A model generated the notes under the pieces. It ran no database searches, had not been told where the DNA came from, and saw nothing but the letters and a program-made list of their open reading frames with translations. Shown piece by piece: positions 37,570-49,010 of a stretch of DNA of 64,000 bases. Every line of letters starts with the position of its first letter. The stretch's first letter is position 1. Location: NCBI RefSeq assembly GCF_003431975.1, contig NZ_CP027116.1, forward strand, positions 3,286,001 to 3,350,000, written 5' to 3'. A program made the position numbers and the translations under genes. The DNA comes from Bacillus pumilus. GTDB lineage: Bacteria > Bacillota > Bacilli > Bacillales > Bacillaceae.

Positions 37570-40500
37570 TTATTTCCTAAGAAATGTTGCTTCATGATCA
37601 TTTTTTGTATGAATTTTCCATATAGGTGACATGGCTTTTCCTTGAAAACGATCCTTTGCTACAGTGTACCAATAATAGTCTTCATTCGGCTTTAACCCTT
37701 TCCATTCAAAGCTTGCTTTTTTACCGCTTTTTACGCCGCGCGCCTCTCCTATTAGAACATTTGTGTACACATTGAGTTCAAAATAATTGGTTTTGACAGA
37801 TTTCATCTTCGGCGTCAAATCCACATCGATTGAAAATTCATCTTGATCTCCATACGTTTTAGGATCATAGAAATGCTCTTGATTCATATAGGGGGAGTAT
37901 GTCGTAAAATGGAGCTGGTTTTTTTCTTGGTCGGCTGTTATTACCCTCATAAATCCTTGTCCACCTTCAGGCCCTGACTGATAATCAGCGAGTATTTGAT
38001 ATACTTTCCTGTCTACTTTACCATCCCTATCATCGTCAAGTTCATCTACTTTCCTGCTTGCTCCATGATAGTGGCCGCTAAATACTGCCACAATATTAGG
38101 ATGGCGTTTCACTACCTGATGGAAGATGAGGTCGCCAATTGGGCTGCGGTTGCCACTGACCAACAAATACTCATGGAAATTTAAAATAACGATGCGGTCT
38201 GGGTGCTCAGAAATAACTCGGTTTAACCAATCAATTTCATCTTGCTTAATGCCCCAGCCCATGTAAACCATCATATAATCATTGCCACCGGCAGAAATGA
38301 GATCATAATGACCTCGATTATTTTGATAGGATTCCCCATAGTAAGGTTTATTTGCAAAGCGTTTCTCTCCGAAATATTTCCCATATTCCGCATAAATGCC
38401 ATCCTTATGTCGAACATCATGATTTCCTGCTAAAACACCGTAAGGAATTTGATGATCATCTAACACACGCATAAAAGTATCAGCACGATGCCATTGTTTA
38501 TCCTTTGAATCATCCACAATATCACCTGTATGGAACACATATTGGATGTTTAATTTCTCTCGCTGATCTCTAATCCACTCGACCATGTGTTTAAAGATAT
38601 GAGGGTAACTCTTTGCATAATATTGTGTGTCAGACATCCAAACCATTTTATAAGGCTTTTGCGTTTTGCTGATTTCATCCTGTACAAGCAAATCAAACGT
38701 TTGATTCTTCATGTACTGTCTGACTGACAGCAAGCCTTTTAGGTGAAATTCTTTTTGGTCCTTAGCAACATGTTGCGTGATTTTATCCCACTTTTCCTGA
38801 AGATGATTCCATGCATACATGGTCACCTTTCTCCCTGACAATGAACTCCCTTTCCACATTGCTTCCACAACATCTTTTTCACGTACATCTTGATGTACCT
38901 TGATTTGAAAGCGATGATAGGGAAAACGATTTAAATCTTTCGTTTCAACTGATTTACCATCTGCAAATGCAATGCGATTCCTTTCTTGATTAGAAAAGAT
39001 CACTTCCCCTTTTTCATTAAAGCTCTTTGGCGGTTCTGTCTCCGCTGCATATTTCATAATTTTCATTGATGGATGCAGTGATGTATATTGATAAGCACGG
39101 TAAAAGGAGTAATCCAGCTTATCATTTGTTGGATCCTTCGTGAGTACAGTTTGCTTCGACGACTTCATTTTCGTCTTATCTGCTACTCGTTCTGGTGTCT
39201 CAGGGTGTTCATGCACTGTCTTGAATTTTTTTTTCACCGTCGACATGTTTCCTGCTGCATCTTTTGCTTTGATGATCAACGTGTGCTCCCCTGGGTCTAA
39301 TTCACTAGAGGACGTCTGATATGGCAAGGAAATTAGCTTTCCATCTACATATGCCTTCATCTCTTCTATGTCACTCCACCGATCCGTTACCTTTGCTTTT
39401 AACGTAAATGCCCCTTTATATGGATCCTTAGTTTGGACATTGGTCTTAATGTTTGGACCCGTGTTATCGACGTTCACTCGGACAGATGCCTGCTCATCTG
39501 AAGTTTTGGCCTCAATCAGATGCGACCCTTCCTTCAATCTTCTTGTGTCCCATTTCAAATAGGTTGAAACATAAGCTTCTTTTGGGATATTAAATTGAAA
39601 TGTTCTTACCTTTTTGGCATTACCACTGTCCCCCATTTTCCATTCTTTTTGCGGATCTGCATGAATTGGAGGAATTTGAGTCCCATTCGACAGGATCATC
39701 CGGACGTTTTTTAATTCAAAATCATCGTGATTCTCTCCAGGCATCCGGTCAACAGGAGAAGACTTTGTTCCAGCATGGAAAGAGACCGTTTGGGGACCTG
39801 TCTCTTTCATCTCTGCTTCTGGTATTGGCATTGTATAGGTACGATACACTTTTGTCGAATCATCAAAAACAGAAAGTAAGCGGTTACCTACGGACACACC
39901 ATTTTTAAAATATAAATTCGTCCCTTTGACTTCAAAAGCGATATATGGATCTGCTTCAAGGGCAAAAGACACTTGCTGGTTTCGCTTTCCATCTATCCAC
40001 AATTTCATGCTTTTTTTCTGATCGGACGTTGCCTTTAATGGGAATAATCCTGAAACCGTCTCTCCTTCTTCCACATTGAACCGAAGCCCGTGGGCTTTGC
40101 TAACCTGTTCCACATCGATTGTTTTTTTCATCGTCATTGCAGTATTTTCACCGTCTGACGCTTCAAGCTGATATTCCAATTGTTCTTTGCCAATCAGCTC
40201 AGGTGAATAAATAATATGATGAAATAATCGGTCATTATGATCTTTTTGAAGCAGGATCTCCTTGAAATCATCTTTCCGATTTGTTCGATAGCGCAGCTTG
40301 ACTGTTTTGACGACCTGATCATCCTGTACATTTGCTTTAATTTCTATGCTTTCAGTTGGTTTGACTGGTTTCCTTACTGTCATATCTTCAATCACAGGTT
40401 TATGAATATCTTGAGAAATTTCTTTTTTCTCAGATGGAATTTGTGCTTTTAGCACCCTTCCAGGTGTGGGCTCTTCCTCAATTTTCGAGATCAGCTTCAT

Positions 40501-41427
40501 TTGCTGAGTGCCATCCATTGGATATTTGAACAGCAAGGATTTATGCTCACTAAACCATGACGGCTTCAAACGAAACGCGGCTGAAGAAATCTCCTCCCCT
40601 ATGTTTGTAGCGATGGAAACAAGACGAGATTTAGAGTTGGACAGCCCTTTGCTCTCGATAACAGATAGGTGTTCTCCCTCTTTTAATTGACTTTTGTACA
40701 TGGCATTAAAGTCCGCTACAGTTAAATGCTCCTGTCCTTTTTTCCTTAGCCAGAAAACATACGGTTTTCCTGGTGACACACTGACTGGATTTGTGTGAAA
40801 GGAATACACATCATCCATATCGGTGCCTTGTGCAGGATCGCGGTAGCGGAGCTGATAATGTTTAAGAGAGATAGGCTCGTGTGTCGTGTTATATACTTCG
40901 ATAAATTCAAATGCATCTTTGCCTTTTCGATTTTTTGAATTGACGACAATTTCTGTGATAACTAAATCTGGAATGCGAGAAAGGTCCTCTTCAAATCCAT
41001 TTAAGTGAACAGATTTTTCTGCCGTTTTGATGACAGATTTTTGCGTAAGGAACTCTGCATAGTAATCAACGGTTGAATTCCATAATTGTTCTGGCGGAAT
41101 TTTCGCTGTAAATTCTGGCTTCATTCCTGGTAACCTTTCCATTGGCACCAATCGGTACCCCAGTTCATCACTTTGCTTATAGTACAAATTCGCAGACAAA
41201 ATTTGTTCTGGATCCGTAATAGACGCACGAAACTGGAGATCACGGCTTTCCCCTCCTAGAACTGGACGGATATCCACATGAAATGGATCAAAAATAAAAG
41301 GAGAAAAAGGCTTGTCCGGTATATTGACTTGTGTTTGAACAAAAGATCCTGCTGAAGCAGGCTGACTGAAACAAAAAAGAATGATAAAAAAACATAAAAG
41401 CATCATTTGTCTGCTCACGTTCACCAT
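37570..41427 (-). CDS. yvnB: YvnB, secreted protein with lamin-tail and calcineurin-like phosphoesterase domains
   Basis: This 1285-residue protein has a signal peptide (about 1-26, ending PASAGS). A lamin-tail-like beta domain (about 150-260, with PDLVITEIVVNSKNRKGKDA and FEFIEVYNT) is followed by several beta-sandwich repeats and a metallophosphoesterase (about 930-1160). The metal motifs are VWMSDTQYY, HTGDIVDDS, VLAGNHDVR and FSGHYHGAS. B. subtilis YvnB has the same layout and almost the same length. It is exported and probably acts on phosphate esters; the substrate is unknown. The start is ATG at 41427, with GGGAGGCGG upstream. Confidence 0.87.
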   Translation of the reverse strand: MVNVSRQMMLLCFFIILFCFSQPASAGSFVQTQVNIPDKPFSPFIFDPFHVDIRPVLGGESRDLQFRASITDPEQILSANLYYKQSDELGYRLVPMERLPGMKPEFTAKIPPEQLWNSTVDYYAEFLTQKSVIKTAEKSVHLNGFEEDLSRIPDLVITEIVVNSKNRKGKDAFEFIEVYNTTHEPISLKHYQLRYRDPAQGTDMDDVYSFHTNPVSVSPGKPYVFWLRKKGQEHLTVADFNAMYKSQLKEGEHLSVIESKGLSNSKSRLVSIATNIGEEISSAAFRLKPSWFSEHKSLLFKYPMDGTQQMKLISKIEEEPTPGRVLKAQIPSEKKEISQDIHKPVIEDMTVRKPVKPTESIEIKANVQDDQVVKTVKLRYRTNRKDDFKEILLQKDHNDRLFHHIIYSPELIGKEQLEYQLEASDGENTAMTMKKTIDVEQVSKAHGLRFNVEEGETVSGLFPLKATSDQKKSMKLWIDGKRNQQVSFALEADPYIAFEVKGTNLYFKNGVSVGNRLLSVFDDSTKVYRTYTMPIPEAEMKETGPQTVSFHAGTKSSPVDRMPGENHDDFELKNVRMILSNGTQIPPIHADPQKEWKMGDSGNAKKVRTFQFNIPKEAYVSTYLKWDTRRLKEGSHLIEAKTSDEQASVRVNVDNTGPNIKTNVQTKDPYKGAFTLKAKVTDRWSDIEEMKAYVDGKLISLPYQTSSSELDPGEHTLIIKAKDAAGNMSTVKKKFKTVHEHPETPERVADKTKMKSSKQTVLTKDPTNDKLDYSFYRAYQYTSLHPSMKIMKYAAETEPPKSFNEKGEVIFSNQERNRIAFADGKSVETKDLNRFPYHRFQIKVHQDVREKDVVEAMWKGSSLSGRKVTMYAWNHLQEKWDKITQHVAKDQKEFHLKGLLSVRQYMKNQTFDLLVQDEISKTQKPYKMVWMSDTQYYAKSYPHIFKHMVEWIRDQREKLNIQYVFHTGDIVDDSKDKQWHRADTFMRVLDDHQIPYGVLAGNHDVRHKDGIYAEYGKYFGEKRFANKPYYGESYQNNRGHYDLISAGGNDYMMVYMGWGIKQDEIDWLNRVISEHPDRIVILNFHEYLLVSGNRSPIGDLIFHQVVKRHPNIVAVFSGHYHGASRKVDELDDDRDGKVDRKVYQILADYQSGPEGGQGFMRVITADQEKNQLHFTTYSPYMNQEHFYDPKTYGDQDEFSIDVDLTPKMKSVKTNYFELNVYTNVLIGEARGVKSGKKASFEWKGLKPNEDYYWYTVAKDRFQGKAMSPIWKIHTKNDHEATFLRK

Positions 41428-41511
41428 CGTGCACCGCCTCCCTTCGGATATTGTGTCTCGCGAGGAAGGATTTTATGTCAGGTGGGACGGAGAAACGATA
41501 CAAAAAGACAC

Positions 41512-41542
41512 AAAAAAACCGTTAGCTTTTTTTCGCTAACGG
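41512..41542 (-). terminator. yvlABCD operon terminator
   Basis: The stem CCGTTAGC/GCTAACGG with an A-rich loop (minus strand), then seven T, overlaps the end of yvlD. Confidence 0.85.
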
Positions 41543-41908
41543 CTCGACGATTCCTTTTTGGATCAACAGATGGAAAATGGATAAAATGACAGCCATCCAA
41601 ATGGCCGTTCCGAACCCATCAATGTTAAAACTATCGCCCATAAAGCTCGATGTCATCATGAGTGTGATGGCATTAATCACAAATAAGAACAATCCTAGAG
41701 AAAGGACGGTCACTGGAAGCGTCAAAATGATCAAAAACGGCTTCACTAAAATATTGAGCAAGGACAAAATGATACTTGCCACAATCGCTGCGCCAAATCC
41801 TTCAATATACACACTCCCAAGCCCTGGCAAAATACCCGAATCAAAATATCCAGCAATGACGATTAAAAGTAATGCATTTACGAAAATACTGACGATCCAT
41901 CTAAGCAT
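41522..41908 (-). CDS. yvlD: YvlD, phage-holin-4-superfamily membrane protein
   Basis: This 128-residue protein has four predicted transmembrane helices (about 5-22, 35-58, 60-85, 95-118), with the family pattern GFGAAIVASIILSLLNILVKPFLIILTLP. It is the last gene of the sigma-W operon yvlABCD and directly abuts yvlC. Function is unknown; a role in envelope-stress resistance is inferred from the operon. Confidence 0.87.
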   Translation of the reverse strand: MLRWIVSIFVNALLLIVIAGYFDSGILPGLGSVYIEGFGAAIVASIILSLLNILVKPFLIILTLPVTVLSLGLFLFVINAITLMMTSSFMGDSFNIDGFGTAIWMAVILSIFHLLIQKGIVEPLAKKS

Positions 41909-42103
41909 TTAGTTAGTGCCTTCTTCCGGAACAACAAAATACCAAATGAAGTAGATCAAAAAGATTGGCATAAATGCTGTCAAAAATCCGATAATGACTG
42001 TTAAAATGCGAAGCAGGGATGCATCGACTCTTAAATATTCAGCAAGTCCACCCACAACACCCGCTATTTTTTTATCTGTGGCTGAACGATAAAGCTTCTT
42101 CAT
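41909..42103 (-). CDS. yvlC: YvlC, PspC-domain protein
   Basis: This 64-residue PspC-type protein starts with [26 protein letters not shown], then one membrane helix (about 30-55). PspC partners sense envelope stress. It lies between yvlB (gap 6 nt) and yvlD (no gap). Confidence 0.9.
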   Translation of the reverse strand: MKKLYRSATDKKIAGVVGGLAEYLRVDASLLRILTVIIGFLTAFMPIFLIYFIWYFVVPEEGTN

Positions 42104-42109
42104 GTAGAA

Positions 42110-43201
42110 TCACTCCTTGTCTGATTGGTGCTTTACTTGTATTGACCCTGTTTTTGTTTCTGCAAAAATAGATATACTGTGCGCTGCCTGTTGGTTGGCT
42201 TTGATCATTTTTTCTTTTTGTAATGTTTCGTTTTTCTCTTTAATCATCTCTGCATCATGCAAATCGTGAGAAATAGACCCAAGATTGCTTTTCAGCTCAG
42301 CGGTCACTGCACACGCATGCGGGATCTGGACGTCCACACTGCCTGTTGTCGTTTTCGCATAGATAGAACGGCAATTTTCATCCGATAGCTGGACAGCAAT
42401 GTTTCCATTAAAGCTTTGGGCATCAATGGATTCACTTTTTCCGCGCAGGTCAATGAGCCCATTAATGGTTTCTACTTCAATCATACCACACTCGTGATCC
42501 GCCAGTTTGATTTGTCCGTTTGCTGTTTCAATTCCGACTTTTTCTGCCTGTAACGAAGCAAATGAGACAACACCATTGGTTGTTTTTGCAGCAAGTTCTT
42601 TTGTCTTTAGCTTTTCCCCGCGAATCGGACCATTAAACAGCTTGACCTTGATCTTATCGTATTGGATACGCGGTACGTACAAAGTGACATTGACTTTCAT
42701 CGTCTTCTTTTCGGTCCGAATAAAAAATTTATCTCCTTCGAGTCCACAGTCTAACTGATTGAGAAATTGCTGTCTTGCCTGCTCTCCGTCCTCTGCACGG
42801 TAAATCTTCGCATGGCACTCTGCCCGAATATCCCCATCGTCCCAAGGCATCACATTGAGACTACCGTTCGCCAATTGAATATCTAAATGAGAGAGGGCGG
42901 CGTCTTTGAACTGAAAAATATGCTCAACATCGACCGACTGTCCAAAGTTCAAATCAAGATCTACGTCTTTGACCTTTTTTACCGCAGAATCTAACCAGCC
43001 AAACAGCTTTGCACCAAGATTTTCGGTACCAGTTTCTTTGCCTTCTGTGCCAGCTTTTTCTTCATAAAAGGTGTGATCAGCCGTTGATTTTTCTAATGAA
43101 ACAGACTGACTTTCTTCTAGTTTTTCAAGCAGCGTAATCGCTTCTTTTGCCGATAATGTCCCGTCTTCTACTAATTTTAAAATACGTTCTTTTTCATTCA
43201 T
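42110..43201 (-). CDS. yvlB: YvlB, DUF4097 beta-helix protein with N-terminal SHOCT-like segment
   Basis: This 363-residue protein begins with a short helical segment (about 1-35, ERILKLVEDGTLSAKEAITLLEKL) of the type found in bactofilin-like stress proteins. A beta-rich DUF4097 domain follows, with repeating VETINGLIDLRGKSESID- and KTTTGSVDV-like motifs (about 95-340). It has no signal peptide. It belongs to the yvlABCD operon and its function is unknown. Confidence 0.87.
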   Translation of the reverse strand: MNEKERILKLVEDGTLSAKEAITLLEKLEESQSVSLEKSTADHTFYEEKAGTEGKETGTENLGAKLFGWLDSAVKKVKDVDLDLNFGQSVDVEHIFQFKDAALSHLDIQLANGSLNVMPWDDGDIRAECHAKIYRAEDGEQARQQFLNQLDCGLEGDKFFIRTEKKTMKVNVTLYVPRIQYDKIKVKLFNGPIRGEKLKTKELAAKTTNGVVSFASLQAEKVGIETANGQIKLADHECGMIEVETINGLIDLRGKSESIDAQSFNGNIAVQLSDENCRSIYAKTTTGSVDVQIPHACAVTAELKSNLGSISHDLHDAEMIKEKNETLQKEKMIKANQQAAHSISIFAETKTGSIQVKHQSDKE

Positions 43202-43212
43202 ACAAAGCCCTC

Positions 43213-43548
43213 CTACGATTTGATGGATTGAAGTACTTTAATACCTTGAATGATATTCCAAATAACAGAGATCAAAAAGCCAATAGCGACTAAAAAGGAC
43301 AAGATGAGCACCGTGATGACTGGAATGAGCGAGTCACTTACGTGTGTCGCCAATAAAAAGGGGATAGATCCAAAAACCAGCAGCACGCACGCTGCGACTG
43401 GCAAAACATGTGACCACAATGCCCGCAACGAGTGCCGCTTCGTTTCCTTTTGGTCAACTACAAAATATGCCACGATCGGTACAATAAATGGCATAAAAAA
43501 TACACTAAAATAACAAATAGATGCAATGATCGACTGATCTCTATTCAT
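43213..43548 (-). CDS. yvlA: YvlA, DUF4870-type membrane protein
   Basis: This 111-residue protein has three hydrophobic helices (about 10-30, 45-70, 75-100) with the DUF4870 pattern RHSLRALWSHVLPVAA and WNIIQGIKVLQ. It is the first gene of the operon, behind the sigma-W-type promoter. The start is ATG at 43548, with AAGGAGCG upstream. Confidence 0.85.
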   Translation of the reverse strand: MNRDQSIIASICYFSVFFMPFIVPIVAYFVVDQKETKRHSLRALWSHVLPVAACVLLVFGSIPFLLATHVSDSLIPVITVLILSFLVAIGFLISVIWNIIQGIKVLQSIKS

Positions 43549-43589
43549 ATATATTCGCTCCTTCGTGACGAAAATTCCTTTCTAACTCA

Positions 43590-43616
43590 TACGTTTATTG
43601 CGTATCAAAAGTTTCA
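43590..43616 (-). promoter_or_regulatory. Sigma-W (ECF) promoter of yvlABCD
   Basis: On the minus strand TGAAAC (43611-43616), 17 nt and CGTA (43590-43593) match the ECF sigma-W consensus exactly. This operon is a known sigma-W target in B. subtilis. Confidence 0.88.
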
Positions 43617-43745
43617 AAATCATTCGATTTACATATGACCTTAGACACAAATTATATCTTTTTGCACCTAAGTGTAGATTCTTCACGGATTACCCTTTAA
43701 AATATGTTGAAAAGATGGTGATTATCATTATAGGGGGTAATTATT

Positions 43746-43976
43746 TTGACAGATCATCATAATTCTAACTACACGGCTCAAACGCTTTTAGACCTTATAC
43801 AGAAACAGAAAAGCATGAACAGCGATATGATCAAGGAGCTTGAGACGATTCACCCATCTCATCCAAAGTATGGTGATATCCGTTATTTGAAAGTACTGCT
43901 CGACAGCAGCAGCACCCATATTTTAAAGGATTTAACGCAACTCAGTCATTTAATGCCGAAGGAAGATGCGCAATAA
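43746..43976 (+). CDS. yvkN: Small conserved protein YvkN
   Basis: This 76-residue hydrophilic protein is mostly helical (TAQTLLDLIQKQKSMNSDMI, SSSTHILKDLTQLSHLM), with no signal peptide or known domain. It starts with TTG at 43746, behind AGGGGG. A possible promoter is TTGAAA (43706-43711) with a -10 about 16 nt later. Position between yvlA and uvrA matches B. subtilis yvkN. Function unknown. Confidence 0.68.
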   Translation: MTDHHNSNYTAQTLLDLIQKQKSMNSDMIKELETIHPSHPKYGDIRYLKVLLDSSSTHILKDLTQLSHLMPKEDAQ

Positions 43977-43980
43977 ATGA

Positions 43981-44034
43981 AAAAGAAGACAAAGGGCTAA
44001 AATAAACAACATTTTAGCCCTTTGTCAATCATCT
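43981..44034 (+). repeat. Dispersed 54-nt hairpin repeat, copy 2
   Basis: The 16-nt arms 43988-44003 and 44011-44026 surround a 7-nt loop. With its flanks, the sequence equals the minus strand of 3203-3256 apart from three bases. It begins 4 nt after the yvkN stop and precedes that gene's true terminator. Confidence 0.78.
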
Positions 44035-44035
44035 G

Positions 44036-44061
44036 TACCCCTCTTAACGAGGGTTTTTTTT
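44036..44061 (+). terminator. yvkN terminator
   Basis: The stem CCCTC/GAGGG with a 5-nt loop is followed by eight T. Confidence 0.85.
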
Positions 44062-46936
44062 ATGATGAAGTCACACTTTCTGTTTCTTTGACCAACTGTT
44101 TCATTCGTTCACGGTCCCGCTCTAAAATAGGCTTCAAGTATTTGCCGGTGTATGAAGCTTCTTCTTTTGCAATATGCTCAGGGGTTCCAGAGGCAATGAT
44201 CGTTCCGCCACCTGCACCGCCCTCTGGTCCGAGATCAACAAGATAATCAGCCGCCTTGATAATATCAAGATTATGCTCAATCACCAGTACCGTATCTCCG
44301 TTTTCGACCAGCCGCTGAAGAACTTTTAATAAACGGGCGATATCATCCACATGCAGACCTGTTGTCGGCTCGTCTAAAATATAAAGAGACCTTCCGTTTG
44401 AACGGCGGTGAAGCTCAGATGCCAATTTCACACGCTGCGCCTCTCCCCCAGACAATGTCGTCGCAGGCTGTCCAAGTGTAATGTACCCTAACCCAACATC
44501 AAAAATCGTTTGGAGCTTCCGCTTGATTTTCGGGATATTCTCGAAAAATTGGAGTGCGTCCTCCACGGTCATTTCAAGCACATCAGCAATATTTTTCCCT
44601 TTATATGTGACCTCAAGTGTCTCACGGTTATAACGCTTCCCGTGGCACACTTCACAAGGTACATACACATCAGGTAAGAAGTGCATTTCGATTTTAATGA
44701 TGCCATCTCCACGACACGCCTCACAGCGTCCGCCTTTGACGTTAAAGCTGAATCTACCTTTTTTATAGCCTCGTACCTTCGCTTCATTCGTTTGGGCAAA
44801 CACATCCCGCACATCATCAAATACGCCTGTATACGTAGCTGGATTGGATCTTGGTGTACGGCCAATTGGAGATTGATCAATATCAATGACCTTATCTAAA
44901 TGATCCATACCTTTGATTTCTTTATGTTGTCCCGGCTTCGCCTTCGCTCTGTGCAGTTTTTGTGCAAGTGATTTTAATAGAATTTCATTCACGAGCGTAC
45001 TTTTCCCTGAACCAGACACACCGGTCACAGCTGTAAAGACGCCTAAAGGAAACTTCGCATTGACGTTTTTCAGGTTGTTTTCTTTTGCCCCTTTGATCTC
45101 AATGTAACGGCCGTCAGGCTTTCTTCTTTCGATCGGAAGCGGGATAAATTTCTCTCCGGATAAATATTGTCCTGTCAAAGATTTCTTATCCTTCATGACC
45201 TCTTCCGGCGTCCCAGCTGAAATCACTTCTCCTCCATGAACTCCTGCTCCAGGCCCAATATCAATCAAATAATCAGCGGCTAACATCGTATCTTCGTCAT
45301 GCTCCACGACAATGAGTGTGTTCCCAATGTCACGCATGTTTTTTAATGTCCCGATCAATCGGTCATTATCGCGCTGATGCAGACCAATGGATGGTTCATC
45401 TAATATATAAAGAACACCTGTCAGCCTTGATCCGATTTGAGTCGCCAAACGAATCCGCTGCGCTTCTCCGCCTGATAGTGTGCCAGCTGACCGGCTTAAT
45501 GTCAGATAATCTAATCCCACATTATTCAAGAAGGACAAGCGCTCTTTAATTTCACGTAAAATGAGCTGCGCAATCTGCAAATCTTTCTCAGACAACTCGA
45601 TTTTCCCATAGAGATCAAGGGCATCGGAGACAGACAAATCGGTGATTTCTCCGATATGTTTGCCATTGATCAAAACCGCAAGCGTTTCTTTTTTCAGACG
45701 GTAGCCTTTACATGTCGGACATGGCTGGTTCGCCATATATTTTTCCATTTGCTCACGAATATAATCAGAGCTGGTTTCCTTATAGCGTCGTTCAATATTA
45801 CGAAGAACGCCTTCAAATTCAATTTCATTTTCACGTACCTGACCAAAATCATTTTCATATTTAAAATAAATCCGTTCAGAGCCGCTACCATATAAAATTT
45901 TATCAAATAAATGCGCTGGTATATCTTTTACCGGAATGTCCATGTCGATGCCATAATGTGTGCATACAGCCTCAAGAAGCTGAGGATAGTATTGTGAGCT
46001 CTGCGGCTCCCATGGGGCAATGGCATGCTGTCGTAACGTCAAATCCTTATTAGGAATGACAAGCTCAGGATCAACTTCAAGTTTAGAGCCAAGCCCATCA
46101 CAGCTCGGGCAGGCACCAAAAGGACTATTAAACGAGAACATTCTCGGCTCAAGCTCACCAATAGAGAATCCGCAGTGCGGACAGGCATGATGTTCACTGA
46201 ATAACAGCTCTTCTTGTCCAATCACGTCAATCATCACCCGGCCTTCACCTAGCCGCAGCGCTGTTTCAAGCGAATCAGACAGCCGTGCTGCCACGCCTTC
46301 CTTCACCACGATTCGGTCAATCACAACCTCAATGGAATGCTTCTTGTTCTTTTCAAGCTCGATCTCTTCTGAAAGATCTTCCATCTCTCCGTCAACTCTC
46401 ACTCGAACATAGCCTTGCTTTCGAATTTGATCAAGCACTTTCACATGTGTTCCTTTGCGGCCAGATACGACTGGCGCAAGCACTTGTAATTTCGTTTTTT
46501 CTGGATATTCTAAAATACGATCTGTCATTTGCTCTATCGTTTGGGACGTAATTTCAATCCCATGAATCGGACAAATAGGTTTCCCGACACGAGCATACAA
46601 AAGACGTAAATAATCATAGATTTCAGTCACCGTTCCAACTGTTGATCTAGGGTTCCGGCTCGTCGTCTTCTGATCAATACTGATTGCCGGAGAAAGACCT
46701 TCAATGGCATCTACATCCGGTTTATCCATTTGACCGAGAAATTGGCGCGCATACGCTGAAAGAGATTCAACGTACCTGCGCTGCCCCTCTGCATAAATGG
46801 TATCAAAGGCAAGCGACGATTTTCCTGAACCAGATAAACCCGTGATGACCACTAGCTGGTCACGCGGGATATTGACATCAATATTTTTAAGGTTGTGGGC
46901 TCTAGCACCTTTCACCTCTATTCGTTCCATAGCCAT
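44060..46936 (-). CDS. uvrA: UvrA, excinuclease ABC subunit A
   Basis: This 958-residue damage-sensing ATPase of nucleotide excision repair has two ABC modules: Walker A sequences [15 protein letters not shown] (about residue 34) and [15 protein letters not shown] (about 640), and signature LSGGEAQR twice. Zinc fingers are CPHCGFSIG...CPSCDG and CEACRGDG...CEVCHG. The gene is downstream of uvrB by 7 nt, so it belongs to the LexA-controlled uvrBA operon. A start 2 codons later (46930) is possible. Confidence 0.98.
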   Translation of the reverse strand: MAMERIEVKGARAHNLKNIDVNIPRDQLVVITGLSGSGKSSLAFDTIYAEGQRRYVESLSAYARQFLGQMDKPDVDAIEGLSPAISIDQKTTSRNPRSTVGTVTEIYDYLRLLYARVGKPICPIHGIEITSQTIEQMTDRILEYPEKTKLQVLAPVVSGRKGTHVKVLDQIRKQGYVRVRVDGEMEDLSEEIELEKNKKHSIEVVIDRIVVKEGVAARLSDSLETALRLGEGRVMIDVIGQEELLFSEHHACPHCGFSIGELEPRMFSFNSPFGACPSCDGLGSKLEVDPELVIPNKDLTLRQHAIAPWEPQSSQYYPQLLEAVCTHYGIDMDIPVKDIPAHLFDKILYGSGSERIYFKYENDFGQVRENEIEFEGVLRNIERRYKETSSDYIREQMEKYMANQPCPTCKGYRLKKETLAVLINGKHIGEITDLSVSDALDLYGKIELSEKDLQIAQLILREIKERLSFLNNVGLDYLTLSRSAGTLSGGEAQRIRLATQIGSRLTGVLYILDEPSIGLHQRDNDRLIGTLKNMRDIGNTLIVVEHDEDTMLAADYLIDIGPGAGVHGGEVISAGTPEEVMKDKKSLTGQYLSGEKFIPLPIERRKPDGRYIEIKGAKENNLKNVNAKFPLGVFTAVTGVSGSGKSTLVNEILLKSLAQKLHRAKAKPGQHKEIKGMDHLDKVIDIDQSPIGRTPRSNPATYTGVFDDVRDVFAQTNEAKVRGYKKGRFSFNVKGGRCEACRGDGIIKIEMHFLPDVYVPCEVCHGKRYNRETLEVTYKGKNIADVLEMTVEDALQFFENIPKIKRKLQTIFDVGLGYITLGQPATTLSGGEAQRVKLASELHRRSNGRSLYILDEPTTGLHVDDIARLLKVLQRLVENGDTVLVIEHNLDIIKAADYLVDLGPEGGAGGGTIIASGTPEHIAKEEASYTGKYLKPILERDRERMKQLVKETESVTSS

Positions 46937-46943
46937 CAGGCAA

Positions 46944-48929
46944 TCATCCTTCCGCTTTTAGCTCTAGCAATAGATCTCTTAATTCTGCTGCTTTTTCAAA
47001 ATCAAGCGCTTTTGCTGCATCTTTCATTTCGATCTCGATTTTTTCGATTACTTTTTCTCGTTCTTTTTTGCTCATTTTTGACAGCTTTGGTGCTACATTT
47101 GTTTCATATTCTTCCGATTCCTCATGTATCTTTGTTGCTTTAATGGCATCTCTGATTTTCTTATGGATGGTTTGCGGAGTAATTCCATATTTCTCATTAT
47201 ACGCCTCTTGCTGCTCTCGTCTTCGCTTCGTTTCTTGGATCGCAATATCCATTGATTTTGTCATTTTATCTGCATACATAATGACTCGGCCTTCTGAATT
47301 TCTCGCTGCTCGGCCAATCGTCTGGATAAGAGATCTTTCAGAACGTAAAAAGCCTTCTTTATCTGCATCTAAAATCGTCACGAGCGACACCTCTGGAATA
47401 TCCAGTCCTTCACGAAGAAGGTTGATTCCAACAAGTACATCATATTTTCCGAGACGTAAATCGCGAATAATCTCAATCCGCTCTAAGGTTTTAATTTCTG
47501 AATGCAGATAATTGACCTTGATTCCAATCTCTTTTAAGTAATCTGTCAGATCCTCAGACATTTTCTTCGTCAGCGTCGTCACGAGCACGCGCTCATTTTT
47601 CTCAATTCGCGCATGAATTTCTCCAATTAAGTCATCAATTTGTCCTTCAATCGGACGCACTTCAATGATTGGATCAAGTAAACCGGTTGGACGAATAATT
47701 TGCTCTACAACCTCTGGCGTTTTCTCAAGCTCGTACGGACCTGGCGTTGCAGATACATGCACAATATGGTTGATATGCTTTTCAAATTCATCAAAGGTGA
47801 GCGGTCTATTATCAAGTGCTGAAGGAAGACGGAATCCGTGATCAACCAGCACTTGCTTTCTTGCCTGGTCCCCGTTGTACATCGCACGGATTTGCGGGAC
47901 CGTCACATGAGACTCATCGACAACAATCATAAAATCATCTGGGAAATAATCAAGCAGTGTATAAGGTGTTGAACCAGGCGGGCGCAAAGTCAGATGTCTT
48001 GAGTAGTTCTCAATTCCTGAACAAAAGCCCATCTCTCTCATCATTTCAAGGTCATATCTTGTCCGCTGCTCAAGGCGTTGCGCTTCAAGCAACTTTCCAT
48101 TATCACGAAGCTTTTCAAGCTGCTCCTCAAGCTCTTGTTCAATATTAATAATTGCTTTTTCCATTTTTTCTTCTCTTGTGACGAAGTGAGATGCTGGGAA
48201 AATCGCCACATGTTCACGATCACCGAGTATTTCTCCAGTCAGTGCATCGACTTCACGAATACGTTCAATTTCATCACCGAAAAACTCCACTCTGATACAA
48301 TGCTCATCACGTGAAGCAGGAAAAATTTCAACGACGTCCCCTCGTACTCGGAAAGTTCCACGCTGAAAATCTATATCGTTACGAGAATACTGAATGTCCA
48401 CCAGCTTACGTAGAAGCTGATTGCGTTCAATCTCCATTTCAGTACGTAAAGACAGCACAAGCTCCCGATATTCCTCTGGTGAACCTAAGCCATAAATACA
48501 GGACACACTGGCAATAATAATGACATCTCTCCGCTCAAATAACGAAGACGTAGCCGAGTGTCTCAGCTTATCGATCTCATCATTGATGCTGGCATCCTTT
48601 TCAATAAATGTATCAGTCTGAGGCACATATGCCTCTGGCTGGTAATAATCATAGTAACTCACAAAATATTCGACAGCATTATTCGGAAAGAATTCCTTGA
48701 ACTCACTGTATAACTGGCCGGCAAGTGTCTTGTTATGCGCAATGACAAGTGTCGGTTTGTTCACTTCTTTGATCAGGTTGGATACAGTAAAGGTCTTTCC
48801 CGTACCTGTAGCACCTAACAGCGTTTGATGCTGTTTCCCCTGATGGATCCCCTCAACAAGCTTTTCAATCGCCTTCGGCTGATCTCCTTGGGGCTGATAG
48901 TTAGAAACTAATTCAAAGCGGTCACTCAC
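46944..48929 (-). CDS. uvrB: UvrB, excinuclease ABC subunit B
   Basis: This 661-residue helicase-like repair protein has Walker [18 protein letters not shown], the beta-hairpin region with [20 protein letters not shown], helicase motifs ([24 protein letters not shown]) and the C-terminal UVR motif ([20 protein letters not shown]) that binds UvrC. The start is GTG at 48929, with GGAGGC upstream. Confidence 0.98.
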   Translation of the reverse strand: MSDRFELVSNYQPQGDQPKAIEKLVEGIHQGKQHQTLLGATGTGKTFTVSNLIKEVNKPTLVIAHNKTLAGQLYSEFKEFFPNNAVEYFVSYYDYYQPEAYVPQTDTFIEKDASINDEIDKLRHSATSSLFERRDVIIIASVSCIYGLGSPEEYRELVLSLRTEMEIERNQLLRKLVDIQYSRNDIDFQRGTFRVRGDVVEIFPASRDEHCIRVEFFGDEIERIREVDALTGEILGDREHVAIFPASHFVTREEKMEKAIINIEQELEEQLEKLRDNGKLLEAQRLEQRTRYDLEMMREMGFCSGIENYSRHLTLRPPGSTPYTLLDYFPDDFMIVVDESHVTVPQIRAMYNGDQARKQVLVDHGFRLPSALDNRPLTFDEFEKHINHIVHVSATPGPYELEKTPEVVEQIIRPTGLLDPIIEVRPIEGQIDDLIGEIHARIEKNERVLVTTLTKKMSEDLTDYLKEIGIKVNYLHSEIKTLERIEIIRDLRLGKYDVLVGINLLREGLDIPEVSLVTILDADKEGFLRSERSLIQTIGRAARNSEGRVIMYADKMTKSMDIAIQETKRRREQQEAYNEKYGITPQTIHKKIRDAIKATKIHEESEEYETNVAPKLSKMSKKEREKVIEKIEIEMKDAAKALDFEKAAELRDLLLELKAEG

Positions 48930-48996
48930 ATCAAAGCCTCCGTTTCGTTACGAAATCTATCTAATGAATATATTATCATAAAAGAACACAAAAATA

Positions 48997-49010
48997 CGAA
49001 CTAAAGTTCG
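48997..49010. promoter_or_regulatory. LexA (SOS) operator of uvrBA
   Basis: CGAACTAAAGTTCG is a perfect CGAAC-N4-GTTCG LexA/DinR box. It lies about 70 nt upstream of the uvrB start, just ahead of a TATGATAAT -10 region on the minus strand. Confidence 0.9.

Noticed and set aside
42507..42758. 83-codon plus-strand ORF within yvlB
   Set aside because: It is antisense to a conserved gene with no ribosome site and repeats the pattern of other shadow frames.
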